Assembly (NCBI RefSeq): GCF_003111685.1
Contig: NZ_CP022189.1
Coordinates: forward strand, 1,132,001 to 1,196,000
Direction: 5' to 3'
From: Alloyangia pacifica
GTDB lineage: Bacteria; Pseudomonadota; Alphaproteobacteria; Rhodobacterales; Rhodobacteraceae
Length of the DNA: 64,000 nucleotides
Shown: positions 7,248 to 16,147 of the stretch, piece by piece
Layout: each line of letters begins with the position of its first letter
How positions within the stretch are numbered: position 1 is the stretch's first letter
Program-made: the position numbers and the translations under genes
Notes under the pieces: model-generated
Databases searched by the model: none
Seen by the model: the letters and a program-made list of their open reading frames with translations, nothing else
Told to the model about the DNA's origin: nothing

Positions 7248-8915
7248 ATGAGCCTTGCCGACAACAGCGCCCCGCGCCGTGCCCGCCTGTCGCTGGCGCG
7301 CGCCTTGCCGAACCCCTGGTCGCTCGGCGCCGCCCTGATCGCCGCCGTGGTCATCGCGCCGATCCTTGCGGTGCTCTGGATCGCGCTGTTTCCCACGGAG
7401 AACATCTGGCCGCATCTCATCTCGACGACCTTGCCACGCTATTTGGGCAATACGCTGAAGCTGATGGCGGGCGTCGGGCTTTTGGCGGGGGCGGCAGGCT
7501 CGGGCGCCGCCTGGCTGGTGGCGCGCTACGAGTTCCCGGGGCGGCGCTGGCTCGAATGGCTGCTGCTGCTTCCGCTGGCGATCCCGGCCTATGTGGGGGC
7601 CTACGCGCTGGTCGATTTCCTCGAATATGCCGGGCCGGTGCAGACCGGGCTGCGCGAGGTTTTCGGCTGGAAAACCTCGCGCGACTACTGGTTCCCCGAG
7701 ATCCGCTCGATGGGGGCGGCGATCATCGTACTTTCGGCAGCGCTTTACCCTTACGTCTACCTGCTGGCCCGCAACGCCTTCCGCGAGCAGCCGGGCAGCG
7801 CCGACGAGGTCGCGCGCTCGCTGGGGCAGGGCGCCTTTGCCCGGTTCTGGCGGGTCGGCCTGCCACTCGCCCGCCCGGCGATCGCGGCGGGCATGGCGAT
7901 TGCCATGATGGAGGCGGTGAACGATTTCGGCACCGTGGATTACTTCTCGGTGCAGACGCTGACCACCGGCATCTTCAGCGTCTGGCTGCAAAGCAACAAC
8001 GCCGGCGGCGCGGCTCAGATTGCCGGGACGGTGCTGGCGCTGGTCATCGTGCTGGTGCTGCTCGAGAAGGGATCGCGCCGCCGCATGCGCTTTTTCAACC
8101 TCTCCTCGCGCCACCGGCCGGTGGCGCGTACCGCGCTGCGCGGTGCCACCGGCTGGGGGGCGAGCCTGGCCTGCGTCATCCCCTTTGGCATGGGGTTCGT
8201 GCTGCCCGCCTGGGTGATCCTCGGCCACGCGATCGACAACGCCCAAGCATGGGCCGACCCGCGGCTCTGGCAGGCCGGGGTCCACACGCTCACCGTCGGC
8301 GGTATCGCGGCCGTGCTGACCGTGCTCGGCGGGGTCTTCCTGGTGTACGGCGTGCGGCTTTCGGGGCGGCAACTGCCGCGGCTGCTGCTGCCGGTCTCGA
8401 CCATCGGCTACGCCGCGCCCGGCGCGGTGCTGGGCGTTGGCATCCTGATCCCGCTCGCGGCGGTGGACCACGCGCTGGCGGATACGATCGAGGCGGTCAC
8501 CGGCATCGATATCGGCCTCGTGCTCGCAGGCTCGGCCTTTGCGCTGGTGCTCTCTTATTTCGTGCGCTTCTTCGCCATCGCGCAGGGCGCGGCAGATGCG
8601 GCGATGGCGCGGATCTCGCCCAATCTCGCCCGTGCCGCGCGCTCGCTCGGCCGCACCCAGGGCCAGACCCTGCGCGAAGTCTACGTGCCCCTGATGCGCG
8701 GCTCTGTCGCCTCGGCCTTGCTGCTGGTCTTCGTGGATTGCGTCAAGGAACTGCCGGCGACGCTGCTGTTGCGCCCGTTCAATTACGAAACCCTCGCCAC
8801 GCGGGTGCACGACCAGGCCTCGCTGGAAAACCTCGGAGGCGCCGCCCCGGCGGCGGTTCTGGTGATTGGCGTGGGGCTTTCTGCGGTCGGGCTTCTGGCA
8901 CGCGCAAATCGCTGA
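7248..8915 (+). CDS. Iron(III)-type ABC transporter permease (FbpB/SfuB family)
   Basis: A 555-residue permease with two homologous halves of about six transmembrane helices each. EAA-type loops are visible in both: A-R-S-L-G-Q-G-A-F-A-R-F-W-R-V-G-L-P-L-A-R-P in the first, and A-R-S-L-G-R-T-Q-G-Q-T-L-R-E-V-Y-V-P-L in the second. This fused architecture and size are typical of ferric iron permeases. GAAGGAG lies 8 bases before the start. The periplasmic binding protein and ATPase are not in the window, so the gene is orphaned here and its partners must be elsewhere. The substrate (iron versus another ion) is inferred from family only. Confidence 0.88.
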   Translation: MSLADNSAPRRARLSLARALPNPWSLGAALIAAVVIAPILAVLWIALFPTENIWPHLISTTLPRYLGNTLKLMAGVGLLAGAAGSGAAWLVARYEFPGRRWLEWLLLLPLAIPAYVGAYALVDFLEYAGPVQTGLREVFGWKTSRDYWFPEIRSMGAAIIVLSAALYPYVYLLARNAFREQPGSADEVARSLGQGAFARFWRVGLPLARPAIAAGMAIAMMEAVNDFGTVDYFSVQTLTTGIFSVWLQSNNAGGAAQIAGTVLALVIVLVLLEKGSRRRMRFFNLSSRHRPVARTALRGATGWGASLACVIPFGMGFVLPAWVILGHAIDNAQAWADPRLWQAGVHTLTVGGIAAVLTVLGGVFLVYGVRLSGRQLPRLLLPVSTIGYAAPGAVLGVGILIPLAAVDHALADTIEAVTGIDIGLVLAGSAFALVLSYFVRFFAIAQGAADAAMARISPNLARAARSLGRTQGQTLREVYVPLMRGSVASALLLVFVDCVKELPATLLLRPFNYETLATRVHDQASLENLGGAAPAAVLVIGVGLSAVGLLARANR

Positions 8916-8922
8916 ATCGCTC

Positions 8923-8950
8923 TTGCACAAGGGGGCGAAGCTGGCATATG
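8923..8950 (+). promoter_or_regulatory. Promoter of tRNA-Thr
   Basis: TTGCAC (8923-8928) and CATATG (8945-8950) are 16 bases apart, ending 14 bases before the first base of the tRNA. This is a good sigma-70 arrangement placed where the tRNA promoter should be, immediately after the permease stop codon. Confidence 0.6.
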
Positions 8951-8964
8951 CCTCTGCGCACGGT

Positions 8965-9040
8965 GCCCCTATAGCTCAGCTGGTAGAGCAACTGATTTGT
9001 AATCAGTAGGTCCGCGGTTCGAGTCCGTGTGGGGGCACCA
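8965..9040 (+). tRNA. tRNA-Thr (anticodon TGT)
   Basis: A 76-base cloverleaf: acceptor stem GCCCCTA/TGGGGGC, D-arm GCTC/GAGC, anticodon stem ACTGA/TCAGT with loop TTTGTAA (anticodon TGT), variable loop AGGTC, T-stem CGCGG/CCGTG with loop TTCGAGT, discriminator A and encoded CCA. It decodes ACA (and by wobble ACG) threonine codons. The anticodon was read directly. The 3' half is a common integration site for mobile elements, and a phage-like relic lies next to it. Confidence 0.96.
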
Positions 9041-9327
9041 TATTCCCGCCCAAGTTGCTGAAAAGGCAGGAAAGTGAAAGTCTGCCTTTCCGGCATCCCC
9101 CCAAGTAGCCCCCCAAGCGCTCGCGCATTGCGACGCAACGTCTTGCAACACTTCGGTACGGCTTTCGAGGAACGTCTCGATCTCCGAGACTTTGAGCAGC
9201 GAAATCTCACCCTTCTTATAGATGCGAATCTGTCCGGCGGCTGCCCACCGGTAGAAGGTCACCCGGTGGATGCCGAAGACCTCCTGAGCCTGCGCCAGAC
9301 GGACAGAGGTTCGATCGCTGCGGTCAT
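9041..9327 (-). pseudogene. Relic of a phage-type helix-turn-helix (excisionase/AlpA-like) gene, frameshifted
   Basis: On the minus strand an ATG at 9327 opens M-T-A-A-I-E-P-L-S-V and soon runs into unrelated sequence. In the next frame the sequence continues as R-L-A-Q-A-Q-E-V-F-G-I-H-R-V-T-F-Y-R-W, then Y-K-K-G-E-I-S-L-L-K-V-S-E-I-E-T-F-L-E-S, the winged-helix pattern of MerR/excisionase-type DNA-binding proteins. Joining both frames needs a small indel; loss of one CCGT from a tandem CCGT-CCGT would do it. The second frame has no stop before it runs into the antisense of tRNA-Thr, so the native C-terminus is also lost. The rest of 9328-9537 shows no gene. Confidence 0.45.
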
Positions 9328-9537
9328 TCTGGAAACGCCTTGGTGCGATGACATGCAACACCCTGAAACGGTGGGTAGGGGTGGCAGGGTGGCGACGACA
9401 GGATTCCAAAAGTCCGAGGCTTGCCCGCCCCCAGCGCCGGCCACGAAAACGCCCGCCTGGCACCTAAAGGCCGAATAAATTTCCGGGCAGGTGTTCCCCG
9501 GGGCCGCGCCGAAGGCTGGCCCCGAGGTCAACAGCCC

Positions 9538-10425
9538 TCAGCCCATCCGCTCGGAGCTGTAGGAGCCCGGCGAGGCGGGGAAGACGACGGTCTTGTCGCC
9601 GTTGAGGAACACCCGGCGGTGGGCATGGGCGTGGATGGCGCGGGCCAGCACCTGTGCCTCGACATCGCGGCCGAGCGAGACATAGTCCTCGGGCGATTGC
9701 GCGTGGGTGACGCGCACGGTGTCCTGCTCGATGATCGGGCCCTCGTCGAGGTCCGCAGTGACGTAATGCGAGGTCGCCCCGATCAGCTTCACGCCGCGCT
9801 GAAACGCTTGCTTGTAGGGGTTTGCGCCCTTGAACGACGGCAGGAAACTGTGGTGGATGTTGATGATCCGCCCCGACATCTTGCGGCACATCTCGTCGCT
9901 GAGGATCTGCATGTAGCGGGCGAGCACGATCAGCTCGGCGCCCGACTCCTCGACCACCTGCATGATCGCCGCCTCGGCCTGCGGCTTGTTCTCGCGGGTC
10001 ACCTTGATGCAGTGGAAGGGGATATCGGCGTTCACCACCACCTTCTGGTAGTCCATGTGGTTGGAGATCACCGCGACGATCTCGATCGGCAGCGCGCCGA
10101 TGCGGCAGCGATAGAGCAGGTCGTTCAGGCAATGCCCAAAGCGCGAAACCATCACCACGACCTTCATCTTGGTGGCCTCATCGTGGAAGGCGAACTCCAT
10201 GCCGAACCGCTCGGCCACCGCGGCAAAGGCGGCCTCGAGCTCGGCCAGCTCCACGCCGGTCTCGCTGCGGAAGCTCACGCGCATGAAGAAGCTGCCGGTG
10301 CCGAGGTCGTCGAACTGGGCGCTGTCGGTGATGTTGCAGCCCTGCTCGGCGAGGAAGCCGGCGACGGCGGCGACGATGCCGCGGGTGGAGGGACAGTGCA
10401 CGGTGAGGGCGTAGGAGGAACTCAT
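9538..10425 (-). CDS. purU: Formyltetrahydrofolate deformylase
   Basis: A 295-residue enzyme that hydrolyses 10-formyl-THF to formate and THF, balancing the one-carbon pool and feeding formate to PurT. Residues 1-80 are an ACT domain (Y-A-L-T-V-H-C-P-S-T-R-G-I-V-A-A-V). Residues 90-285 are a formyltransferase-fold catalytic domain with N-I-H-H-S-F-L-P-S-F-K-G and the D-E-G-P-I-I-E-Q-D aspartate. The start at 10425 gives the family's usual length; an upstream in-frame extension to 10812 has no family match and runs into the next gene. No strong Shine-Dalgarno is visible. It is a single gene, divergent from the phosphorylase gene. Confidence 0.93.
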   Translation of the reverse strand: MSSSYALTVHCPSTRGIVAAVAGFLAEQGCNITDSAQFDDLGTGSFFMRVSFRSETGVELAELEAAFAAVAERFGMEFAFHDEATKMKVVVMVSRFGHCLNDLLYRCRIGALPIEIVAVISNHMDYQKVVVNADIPFHCIKVTRENKPQAEAAIMQVVEESGAELIVLARYMQILSDEMCRKMSGRIINIHHSFLPSFKGANPYKQAFQRGVKLIGATSHYVTADLDEGPIIEQDTVRVTHAQSPEDYVSLGRDVEAQVLARAIHAHAHRRVFLNGDKTVVFPASPGSYSSERMG

Positions 10426-10762
10426 GGGAGGGCGTTTCTTTTCTGGATTTGAGGCCTGGACAGATCGCTGCCGCCTGCGCCGGGCGAGGTCAAGCGGATT
10501 GCAGCCCGATCCTGCGGCAAGATCGGGCCGCAGCGTCGCGCTGGCGCGACATGTTTCCACGAGGATGCGACAGGGCCGCTTTCGGAAACTCTGCCCAATC
10601 TCCGGCCGCCGGGGGGGCGGGGCAGAGCGAAGAGGCCGGGCGCGGGGAGTAAACTCTTGTGAAAGCGGGGGTGATTGCTTACCCCAAGGGTAAGTGCCCG
10701 GAATTCCGTGCCGTCCCTGGCCTTCCGGTCCTCTCAACCCGGACCCGTCGAGACCCGTTTTC
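10426..10762. other. 337-base divergent intergenic region between purU and the GH13_18 gene
   Basis: No gene is seen. It contains an inverted repeat CCCGATC...GATCGGG with a 9-base spacer near 10509-10531, and a second perfect repeat CTTACCC-CAA-GGGTAAG at 10678-10694, listed separately. Regulatory DNA for both flanking genes is expected here. Confidence 0.5.
10678..10694. promoter_or_regulatory. Candidate operator upstream of the GH13_18 phosphorylase
   Basis: A perfect 7-bp inverted repeat with 3-base centre (CTTACCC CAA GGGTAAG), 68 bases before the start codon at 10763. Size and symmetry suit a dimeric repressor or activator; which protein binds is unknown, and no regulator gene is adjacent. 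Confidence 0.4.
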
Positions 10763-12496
10763 ATGACCGAGACCTCCTTCAGCGCCCGCCTTTCGGAACT
10801 GCTCCATTTCATCTACCCCGACCTCAACGCCGACATCCTTTCCAGCCAGGTCATCGATGCCTTCTGGCCTGAAGCCAAGGGTCGCCGCCGCCAGCCGCGC
10901 AAGCCCGGCAACAACCTCTGGTCGCAGAAGGACGCGGTGCTGATCACCTACGGCGACAGCCTGATCGACGGCAACCACAAGCCGCTCGACCTGATGAACG
11001 ACTTCCTGCTGCGCCGTATGAAGGGGGTGGTGAATGGGGTGCACATCCTGCCCTTCTTCCCCTTCACCTCGGATGACGGCTTCGCGGTCACCGACTATCG
11101 CAAGGTGAACCCGCAGCTTGGCGACTGGGTCGACATCACCCGCATCGGCGACGAATTCCACCTGATGTCCGATCTGGTGCTCAACCACGTGTCCTCGCAG
11201 GGGGTCTGGTTCAACGCCTATCGGCAGGGGCAGAAACCCTATGACGGCTTCTTCTTCGAGGCCGAGCCCTCGGACGACCTGTCGATGGTGGTCCGGCCGC
11301 GCACCACGCCGCTGCTGCAGGAGGTCGAGACGGCAATGGGCACGCGCCACGTCTGGTGCACCTTCAGCCACGACCAGATCGACCTCGACTTCCGCAACCC
11401 TGACGTGCTGCTGGAGATCCTGCGGATCATCCGCCTGCACGTCGACATGGGCGTGCGGATCATCCGGCTCGATGCCGTCGCCTTCCTGTGGAAGGAGATC
11501 GGCACCAACTGCATCCACCTGCCGCAGACCCATGCGGTGATCCGGTTGTTACGGCTGCTTGCCGACTACGCCACCGAGAGCATCATCCTGCTGACCGAGA
11601 CCAATGTGCCCAAGGCCGAGAACCTGTCGTACTTCGGCAACCGCAACGAGGCGCATATGGTCTACAACTTCCCGCTGCCGCCGCTTGTGCTGCACGCGAT
11701 GATGGCGGGGACGGCGAAATACCTCAACGACTGGCAGCGCGCCATGCCGCCCGCGCCGCTTGGCTGCGCCTATCTCAACTTCACCGCGTCGCATGACGGC
11801 ATCGGCATGCGCCCCGCCGAGGGGTTGCTGCCGCCCGAAGAGGTGGCCCGTGTGATCGACACGGCGCGCGCGCTTGGCGGGCTTGCTTCGATGCGCTCGC
11901 TGCCCGGCGGCGGCGAGAGCGTCTACGAGCTCAACTGCGCGTTCTTCGCGGCCATGGCGCGGACCTACAATGGCGAGGACGACAACCACCTTGCACGCTT
12001 CCTCTGCTCGCAGACCATCGTCATGTCGCTCGAAGGCATTCCGGCTTTCTACATCCACTCGATGCTCGGCACGCCGAATGACATCGAGGCGGTGCAGCGG
12101 CGCGGCATGAACCGGGCGATCAACCGCCACCGTTGGAATTACGCGGAGCTCAACGCCCTGTTGGACGATCCCGAGACGGTGCACGCGCGGGTGCTCGAGA
12201 TGCTCTCGGAGCGGCTGGCCCTGCGCTCAGCGCAGGCGGGCTTTCACCCCAACGCCACGCAGTTCACCCTCAATCTCGACGAACGGGTCTTCGGGCTCTG
12301 GCGGCAATCTCTGGACCGGGCGCAGTCGATCTTCGCGCTGCACAACTGCTCGGACGAGGAGGTGGTGATCCCGCATGAGGGGCTGAACCTCATCGCCGAC
12401 GAACATTGGGTGGACCTCTTGTCGGGCGAGACCATCGAGGCCGGGGCGGTTTCGCTGGCACCCTACCAGTGCCGGTGGATCTCGAACCGCGGCTAG
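10763..12496 (+). CDS. GH13_18 phosphorylase, probably glucosylglycerate phosphorylase
   Basis: A 577-residue protein of glycoside hydrolase family 13 subfamily 18, the sucrose/glucosylglycerol/glucosylglycerate phosphorylases, which use phosphate to split an alpha-glucoside into glucose-1-phosphate and an acceptor. Catalytic residues are visible: nucleophile Asp237 (R-I-I-R-L-D-A-V-A-F), acid/base Glu279 (L-L-T-E-T-N), and transition-state Asp345 (T-A-S-H-D-G-I-G-M-R). The start at 10763 matches the family N-terminus (H-F-I-Y-P-D); upstream codons are not family-like. Genes for glucosyl-3-phosphoglycerate synthase and its phosphatase lie 2.4 kb away, which makes glucosylglycerate the most likely substrate. 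Sucrose or glucosylglycerol remain alternatives. Confidence 0.8.
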   Translation: MTETSFSARLSELLHFIYPDLNADILSSQVIDAFWPEAKGRRRQPRKPGNNLWSQKDAVLITYGDSLIDGNHKPLDLMNDFLLRRMKGVVNGVHILPFFPFTSDDGFAVTDYRKVNPQLGDWVDITRIGDEFHLMSDLVLNHVSSQGVWFNAYRQGQKPYDGFFFEAEPSDDLSMVVRPRTTPLLQEVETAMGTRHVWCTFSHDQIDLDFRNPDVLLEILRIIRLHVDMGVRIIRLDAVAFLWKEIGTNCIHLPQTHAVIRLLRLLADYATESIILLTETNVPKAENLSYFGNRNEAHMVYNFPLPPLVLHAMMAGTAKYLNDWQRAMPPAPLGCAYLNFTASHDGIGMRPAEGLLPPEEVARVIDTARALGGLASMRSLPGGGESVYELNCAFFAAMARTYNGEDDNHLARFLCSQTIVMSLEGIPAFYIHSMLGTPNDIEAVQRRGMNRAINRHRWNYAELNALLDDPETVHARVLEMLSERLALRSAQAGFHPNATQFTLNLDERVFGLWRQSLDRAQSIFALHNCSDEEVVIPHEGLNLIADEHWVDLLSGETIEAGAVSLAPYQCRWISNRG

Positions 12497-12666
12497 GGGC
12501 TGGCGGGCGGCAGGCGATCGAAGGCCGAGAGGCGGCTCTGCCCCTGCGGCGCTGCGCGCGGGTCTTTCGTGACATCTTTCTCTGCTAGAGAGACCTATCT
12601 CGAAGATCGGGTGAACTCGGCGGCGCGCGCGCGCGTTGGGCTGTCAGACGTCAAGCGGAGGGCGAT

Positions 12667-13287
12667 ATGTTCGACTGGATCTCGGGGTTTGTCGACACGG
12701 TGGGCGCGATCGGCATCGCCGTGCTGATGTTCCTCGAGAACGTCTTCCCACCCATCCCCTCCGAACTCATCATGCCGCTCGGCGGGTTCAACGCGGCCGC
12801 GGGGCGCGAGCACCTGCTGGCGGTGATCGTGGCGGGCTCGCTCGGCTCGCTCGCCGGAGCGCTCTTTTGGTACTGGATCGGACGGCGGCTCGGCACTCAG
12901 CGGCTGAAGCGGCTGGCGGCGCGGCACGGGCGTTGGCTGACCATCCTGCCCGAAGATCTCGATCGCTCGAACGCGTGGTTCGACCGTCACGGCGGCAGCG
13001 CGGTGCTGATCGGGCGGCTTATCCCGACCGTACGCACCTTCATTTCGGTCCCCGCCGGTGTGGCGCGGATGCCGATGGCGAGCTTCCTGGCCTTCACCAC
13101 CGTTGGCACGGTGAGCTGGACGACGGTGCTCGCGATGGCGGGCTACCTTCTACAGGCGCAGTACGGGCTGGTGGCAGGCTGGCTCGACCCGGTGTCGACG
13201 GCCGTTGTGGTGGGGATCGTCGGGCTCTACCTCTGGCGGGTCGCAACTTACGGTCGGCGTAAGCGGCGCAAGGCGGGCGAGGTCTAA
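12667..13287 (+). CDS. DedA/VTT-domain membrane protein
   Basis: A 206-residue inner-membrane protein of the DedA (SNARE-associated, VTT) family. The N-terminal signature F-L-E-N-V-F-P-P-I-P-S-E (re-entrant loop with the conserved acidic residue) and the later I-G-R-L-I-P-T-V-R-T-F-I-S-V-P-A-G motif with two essential arginines are intact. Such proteins act as proton-coupled lipid carriers, for example undecaprenyl phosphate recyclers, and affect membrane charge and drug resistance. It lies 170 bases after the phosphorylase gene and is convergent with the permease. The exact lipid substrate is unknown. Confidence 0.88.
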   Translation: MFDWISGFVDTVGAIGIAVLMFLENVFPPIPSELIMPLGGFNAAAGREHLLAVIVAGSLGSLAGALFWYWIGRRLGTQRLKRLAARHGRWLTILPEDLDRSNAWFDRHGGSAVLIGRLIPTVRTFISVPAGVARMPMASFLAFTTVGTVSWTTVLAMAGYLLQAQYGLVAGWLDPVSTAVVVGIVGLYLWRVATYGRRKRRKAGEV

Positions 13288-13299
13288 GCGCCGGAATGA

Positions 13300-13327
13300 A
13301 AACGGGGCGCCCAGCGGCGCCCCGTTT
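13300..13327. terminator. Bidirectional terminator between dedA-type gene and GntP-type gene
   Basis: A perfect 12-bp stem AAACGGGGCGCC / GGCGCCCCGTTT with a CAGC loop, flanked by A-run and T-run on opposite strands. It sits between the convergent stops at 13287 and 13350 and can serve both transcripts. Confidence 0.85.
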
Positions 13328-13349
13328 CGCGTTTCCCGTGCCGCGGGGG

Positions 13350-14735
13350 TCAGAGACCCAGCGAGCCAAGTACGATCACCGTGATCGTCGCCACCACCGG
13401 GATCGCCACGGCCACCACGAAGATGTCCGCGTAGCTCTTCTTGTGGGTCATGCCGGTGATCGCCAGCAGGGTGATCACCGCGCCGTTGTGCGGCAGCGCG
13501 TCGAAGCCGCCCGACGACAGCGCCGTGACCCGGTGCATCAGCTCCATGCTGATGCCCTGTTCGGCACCCATGGCGGCGAATTGCTCGCCGAGCGCCTTCA
13601 GCGCGATCGACATGCCGCCCGAAGCCGAACCGGTGATCCCCGCAAGCACGTTCACCGCCACCGCCAGCGAGGCCAGCGGGTTGTTCGGGAAGAGCCCCAG
13701 AACCGCGTCGCGGATCAGCCCGAAGGCGGGCAGCGAGGCGATGACGGCCCCGTAGCCGACCTCGGAGGCGGTGTTGAAGATCGGCAGCAGCGAGCCCATC
13801 GTGCCCTTGTTCACCGTCTCCTTGACGTCGGCGAAGCGGCGCCAGTTCAGCGCCAGCGCCAGCACGATCGACACCACCAGCGAGATGATGATCGCCCAGA
13901 TGCCCGCCACGCGCGACAGCTCGGTTGCGCCGTATTGCGGCTCGGCGAGGTAGTCGGCGCTCATGTTCGGGAAGACCAGGTAGGTGAGCAGCGCGTTGAG
14001 CGCGATCACCGTGATCACCGGCAGGATCGCCGCGCCGAAGCCGGGCATGTTGGCATCCTCGGGCAGCGAGCTGTCGGCGGCGGTGCGCTCGTGCTGGCCG
14101 TAGCCTTCGCCCCGGGCCTGAGCGGCCTTGGCGCGGCGGCTCAGCCAGAGCGTGCCGCCGCCGAGCATGATGAGGCCGGCCAGCGTGCCAAGCAGAGGCG
14201 CGGCAAAGACGTTGGTGCCGAAGAACGGGATCGGGATCGCGTTCTGGATCGCCGGGGTGCCGGGGGAGGCGGTCATGGTGAAGGTGAACGAGCCGAGCGC
14301 GATGGCCGCGGGCAGCAGGCGCTTGGGCACGTCGGCGCGGCGGAACAGCGCGTTGGCGATCGGGTAGATGGCGAAGGCCACCACGAAGAGCGACACGCCA
14401 CCAAAGGTCAGCACGCCGCAGGCGAGCACGACCGCGAGGATCGCGCGGTCACCGCCGACCCATTCGACGATTTTCTCGGCGATGGTGCGCGCGGCACCGC
14501 CGTCGGCCATGACCTTGCCGAAGATCGCGCCCAGCAGGAACAGCGGGAAGTAGGTGATCACGTAGCCGCCGAGCGACTGCATGAAGACCTGCGTATAGGT
14601 GGCCATGACCGGCAGACCGCCCGAAAACAGCACGGCGAGCATGGCCAGAAGCGGTGCTAGGATCAGCACATTGATGCCGCGGTAGGCCAGGTACATCAGC
14701 AAGCCCAGCGACAGAATGATCCCGATGAGACCCAT
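13350..14735 (-). CDS. GntP-family permease (gluconate/hydroxy-acid type)
   Basis: A 461-residue transporter with about 12 hydrophobic segments. It carries GntP-type blocks: the N-terminal G-L-I-G-I-I-L-S-L-G-L-L-M-Y-L-A-Y-R-G, T-F-G-G-V-S-L-F-V-V-A-F-A, T-M-T-A-S-P-G-T-P-A-I-Q-N, and a C-terminal G-S-A-S-G-G-M-S-I-A-L. GntP proteins are proton symporters for gluconate and other sugar acids or hydroxy acids such as glycerate. It is convergent with the DedA-type gene and upstream of nothing co-directional within 170 bases, so it is probably its own unit. Position inside the glucosylglycerate region suggests glycerate or a glycoside as substrate, which is only inference. Confidence 0.85.
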   Translation of the reverse strand: MGLIGIILSLGLLMYLAYRGINVLILAPLLAMLAVLFSGGLPVMATYTQVFMQSLGGYVITYFPLFLLGAIFGKVMADGGAARTIAEKIVEWVGGDRAILAVVLACGVLTFGGVSLFVVAFAIYPIANALFRRADVPKRLLPAAIALGSFTFTMTASPGTPAIQNAIPIPFFGTNVFAAPLLGTLAGLIMLGGGTLWLSRRAKAAQARGEGYGQHERTAADSSLPEDANMPGFGAAILPVITVIALNALLTYLVFPNMSADYLAEPQYGATELSRVAGIWAIIISLVVSIVLALALNWRRFADVKETVNKGTMGSLLPIFNTASEVGYGAVIASLPAFGLIRDAVLGLFPNNPLASLAVAVNVLAGITGSASGGMSIALKALGEQFAAMGAEQGISMELMHRVTALSSGGFDALPHNGAVITLLAITGMTHKKSYADIFVVAVAIPVVATITVIVLGSLGL

Positions 14736-14914
14736 TCTTCTCCTCCTTTGATCAGAAGCGCCCCGCGGGGAGGCCGGAACTGGGAGGACCGGCGCGGGCA
14801 GGGCTAAAAAACAGTTACTCGGACGAGAGTTGGGTCAGGTCAATGTGAGGGCGCGACGAGAGACGCGACGTCGCGGGCTTTTGAGTTCACGGTGACGTGA
14901 GGTTCTTGTGGGGG

Positions 14915-16135
14915 TCAGCCGAACTCGGCATCGTCGGCGGCCACGGCGGCGCGGAAATCTGCCAGCAGCCTGGGGTCGGCCGAGTGCACCCGGTTCCACG
15001 TCGGGATGAAGGGTGTCTCCTGCGGGTTCTCGATGAAGAGCTGACCGGCGCGGACGATGTTCTCGCCGAACATTTCGATGCTGCGTTCCTCGGCGTGGCG
15101 GTCGATGGTCAGCCCGTTCATCTTGGCATCCGCCGAATAGGCCTCGAGCAGATCGAGCGCCGAGCGGTAGTAGGTGGCCTTGAGCGTGCGGAAGACATGC
15201 GGGGTAAACACGGTCCCGTCGGCAGCGAGCTTGCGGAAAATCGCCTTGCAGATATCGACCGACATGCGCGAGAGCCCCTGGCTGGCGTCCTCGGGCGAGA
15301 GGTCCTGGTGCTTGTGGTCGTAGATGTCGGCGATCTCGACCTGGCAGACCTGCCGCGGGCCGAGGTTGCGCCAGGCTTCGGACAGCACGCCGATCTCCAG
15401 CCCCCAGTCCGAGGGAATGCGCAGGTCGGGCAGCAGTCCGGTGCGCAGCGCCATCTCGCCCGAGAGCGGGTAGCGGAAGGCGCGCAGGTAATCGATGTAG
15501 TCGCGATCCCCGATGGTGCGCTTGAGCGCGATGAGCAGCGGAGAAACCAAGAGGCGGGTGACCCGGCCGTTCAGCTTGCCGCCGCCGACGCGGGGGTAGT
15601 AGCCCTTGGAGAGCTGGTAGCTGAAGCTCGGATTGGCCACCGGGTAGACCAGCCGGTCGAGCATCTCGCGCGTGTAGGTGACGATGTCGCAGTCGTGGAT
15701 TGCCATCACGGCACTGTCGGCGCAGGAGATGAGATAGCCCATGCAGCCCCAGACGTTCTTGCCCTTGCCGGGCTCCTGCGGGGCGAGGCCGAGCGCCTCG
15801 AGCCTGCCCATGATCTGCTGCATCCGCGGGCTGTCGTTCCAGATCAACGTGGTCTGCTGCGGCAGCATGGAAAAGAACTGGCGGGCGTGGCGGTATTGCG
15901 CCTCGTTCGCGCGGTCGAGCCCGATGACGATGCGGTGCAGATAGGTGACCTTGCTCAGTTCCTTGAGGATGTCCGGAAGCGCGTCGCCCTCAAGCTCGGA
16001 ATAGAGCGAGGGTAGGATCAGCGAGATCTTTCGGCTCTGCGCGTAGGTTTCAAGCTCGTAGACCATCTCCTCGATCGGGCGCGAGCGCAGGTTGTGGAAC
16101 TGGGCGATATTGCCGTTCTGGTGGAAGTCGGCCAT
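14915..16135 (-). CDS. gpgS: Glucosyl-3-phosphoglycerate synthase (GT81-like)
   Basis: A 406-residue GT-A glycosyltransferase. The nucleotide-sugar/metal motif is D148-C-D150 (M-A-I-H-D-C-D-I-V-T-Y), preceded by G-K-G-K-N-V-W-G-C-M-G-Y and followed by L-S-K-G-Y-Y-P-R-V. These match bacterial GpgS enzymes that join glucose from an NDP-glucose to D-3-phosphoglycerate. The product is dephosphorylated to the compatible solute glucosylglycerate, used under salt stress and nitrogen limitation. The start at 16135 has an AGGAGA ribosome-binding site, and the phosphatase gene ends 12 bases upstream, so the two form an operon. Mannosyl-3-phosphoglycerate synthase is a less likely alternative. Confidence 0.8.
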   Translation of the reverse strand: MADFHQNGNIAQFHNLRSRPIEEMVYELETYAQSRKISLILPSLYSELEGDALPDILKELSKVTYLHRIVIGLDRANEAQYRHARQFFSMLPQQTTLIWNDSPRMQQIMGRLEALGLAPQEPGKGKNVWGCMGYLISCADSAVMAIHDCDIVTYTREMLDRLVYPVANPSFSYQLSKGYYPRVGGGKLNGRVTRLLVSPLLIALKRTIGDRDYIDYLRAFRYPLSGEMALRTGLLPDLRIPSDWGLEIGVLSEAWRNLGPRQVCQVEIADIYDHKHQDLSPEDASQGLSRMSVDICKAIFRKLAADGTVFTPHVFRTLKATYYRSALDLLEAYSADAKMNGLTIDRHAEERSIEMFGENIVRAGQLFIENPQETPFIPTWNRVHSADPRLLADFRAAVAADDAEFG

Positions 16136-16147
16136 GGCGGAGGTCTC

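Noticed and set aside
6687..8930. Long minus-strand open frame (747 codons) opposite the permease gene
   Set aside because: It spans two real genes on different strands and has composition typical of an antisense shadow.
8969..9040. Protein tail reading P-H-T-D-S-N-R-G-P-T-D-Y-K-S-V-A-L-P on the minus strand
   Set aside because: This is the well-known spurious translation of an antisense tRNA gene and not a coding sequence.
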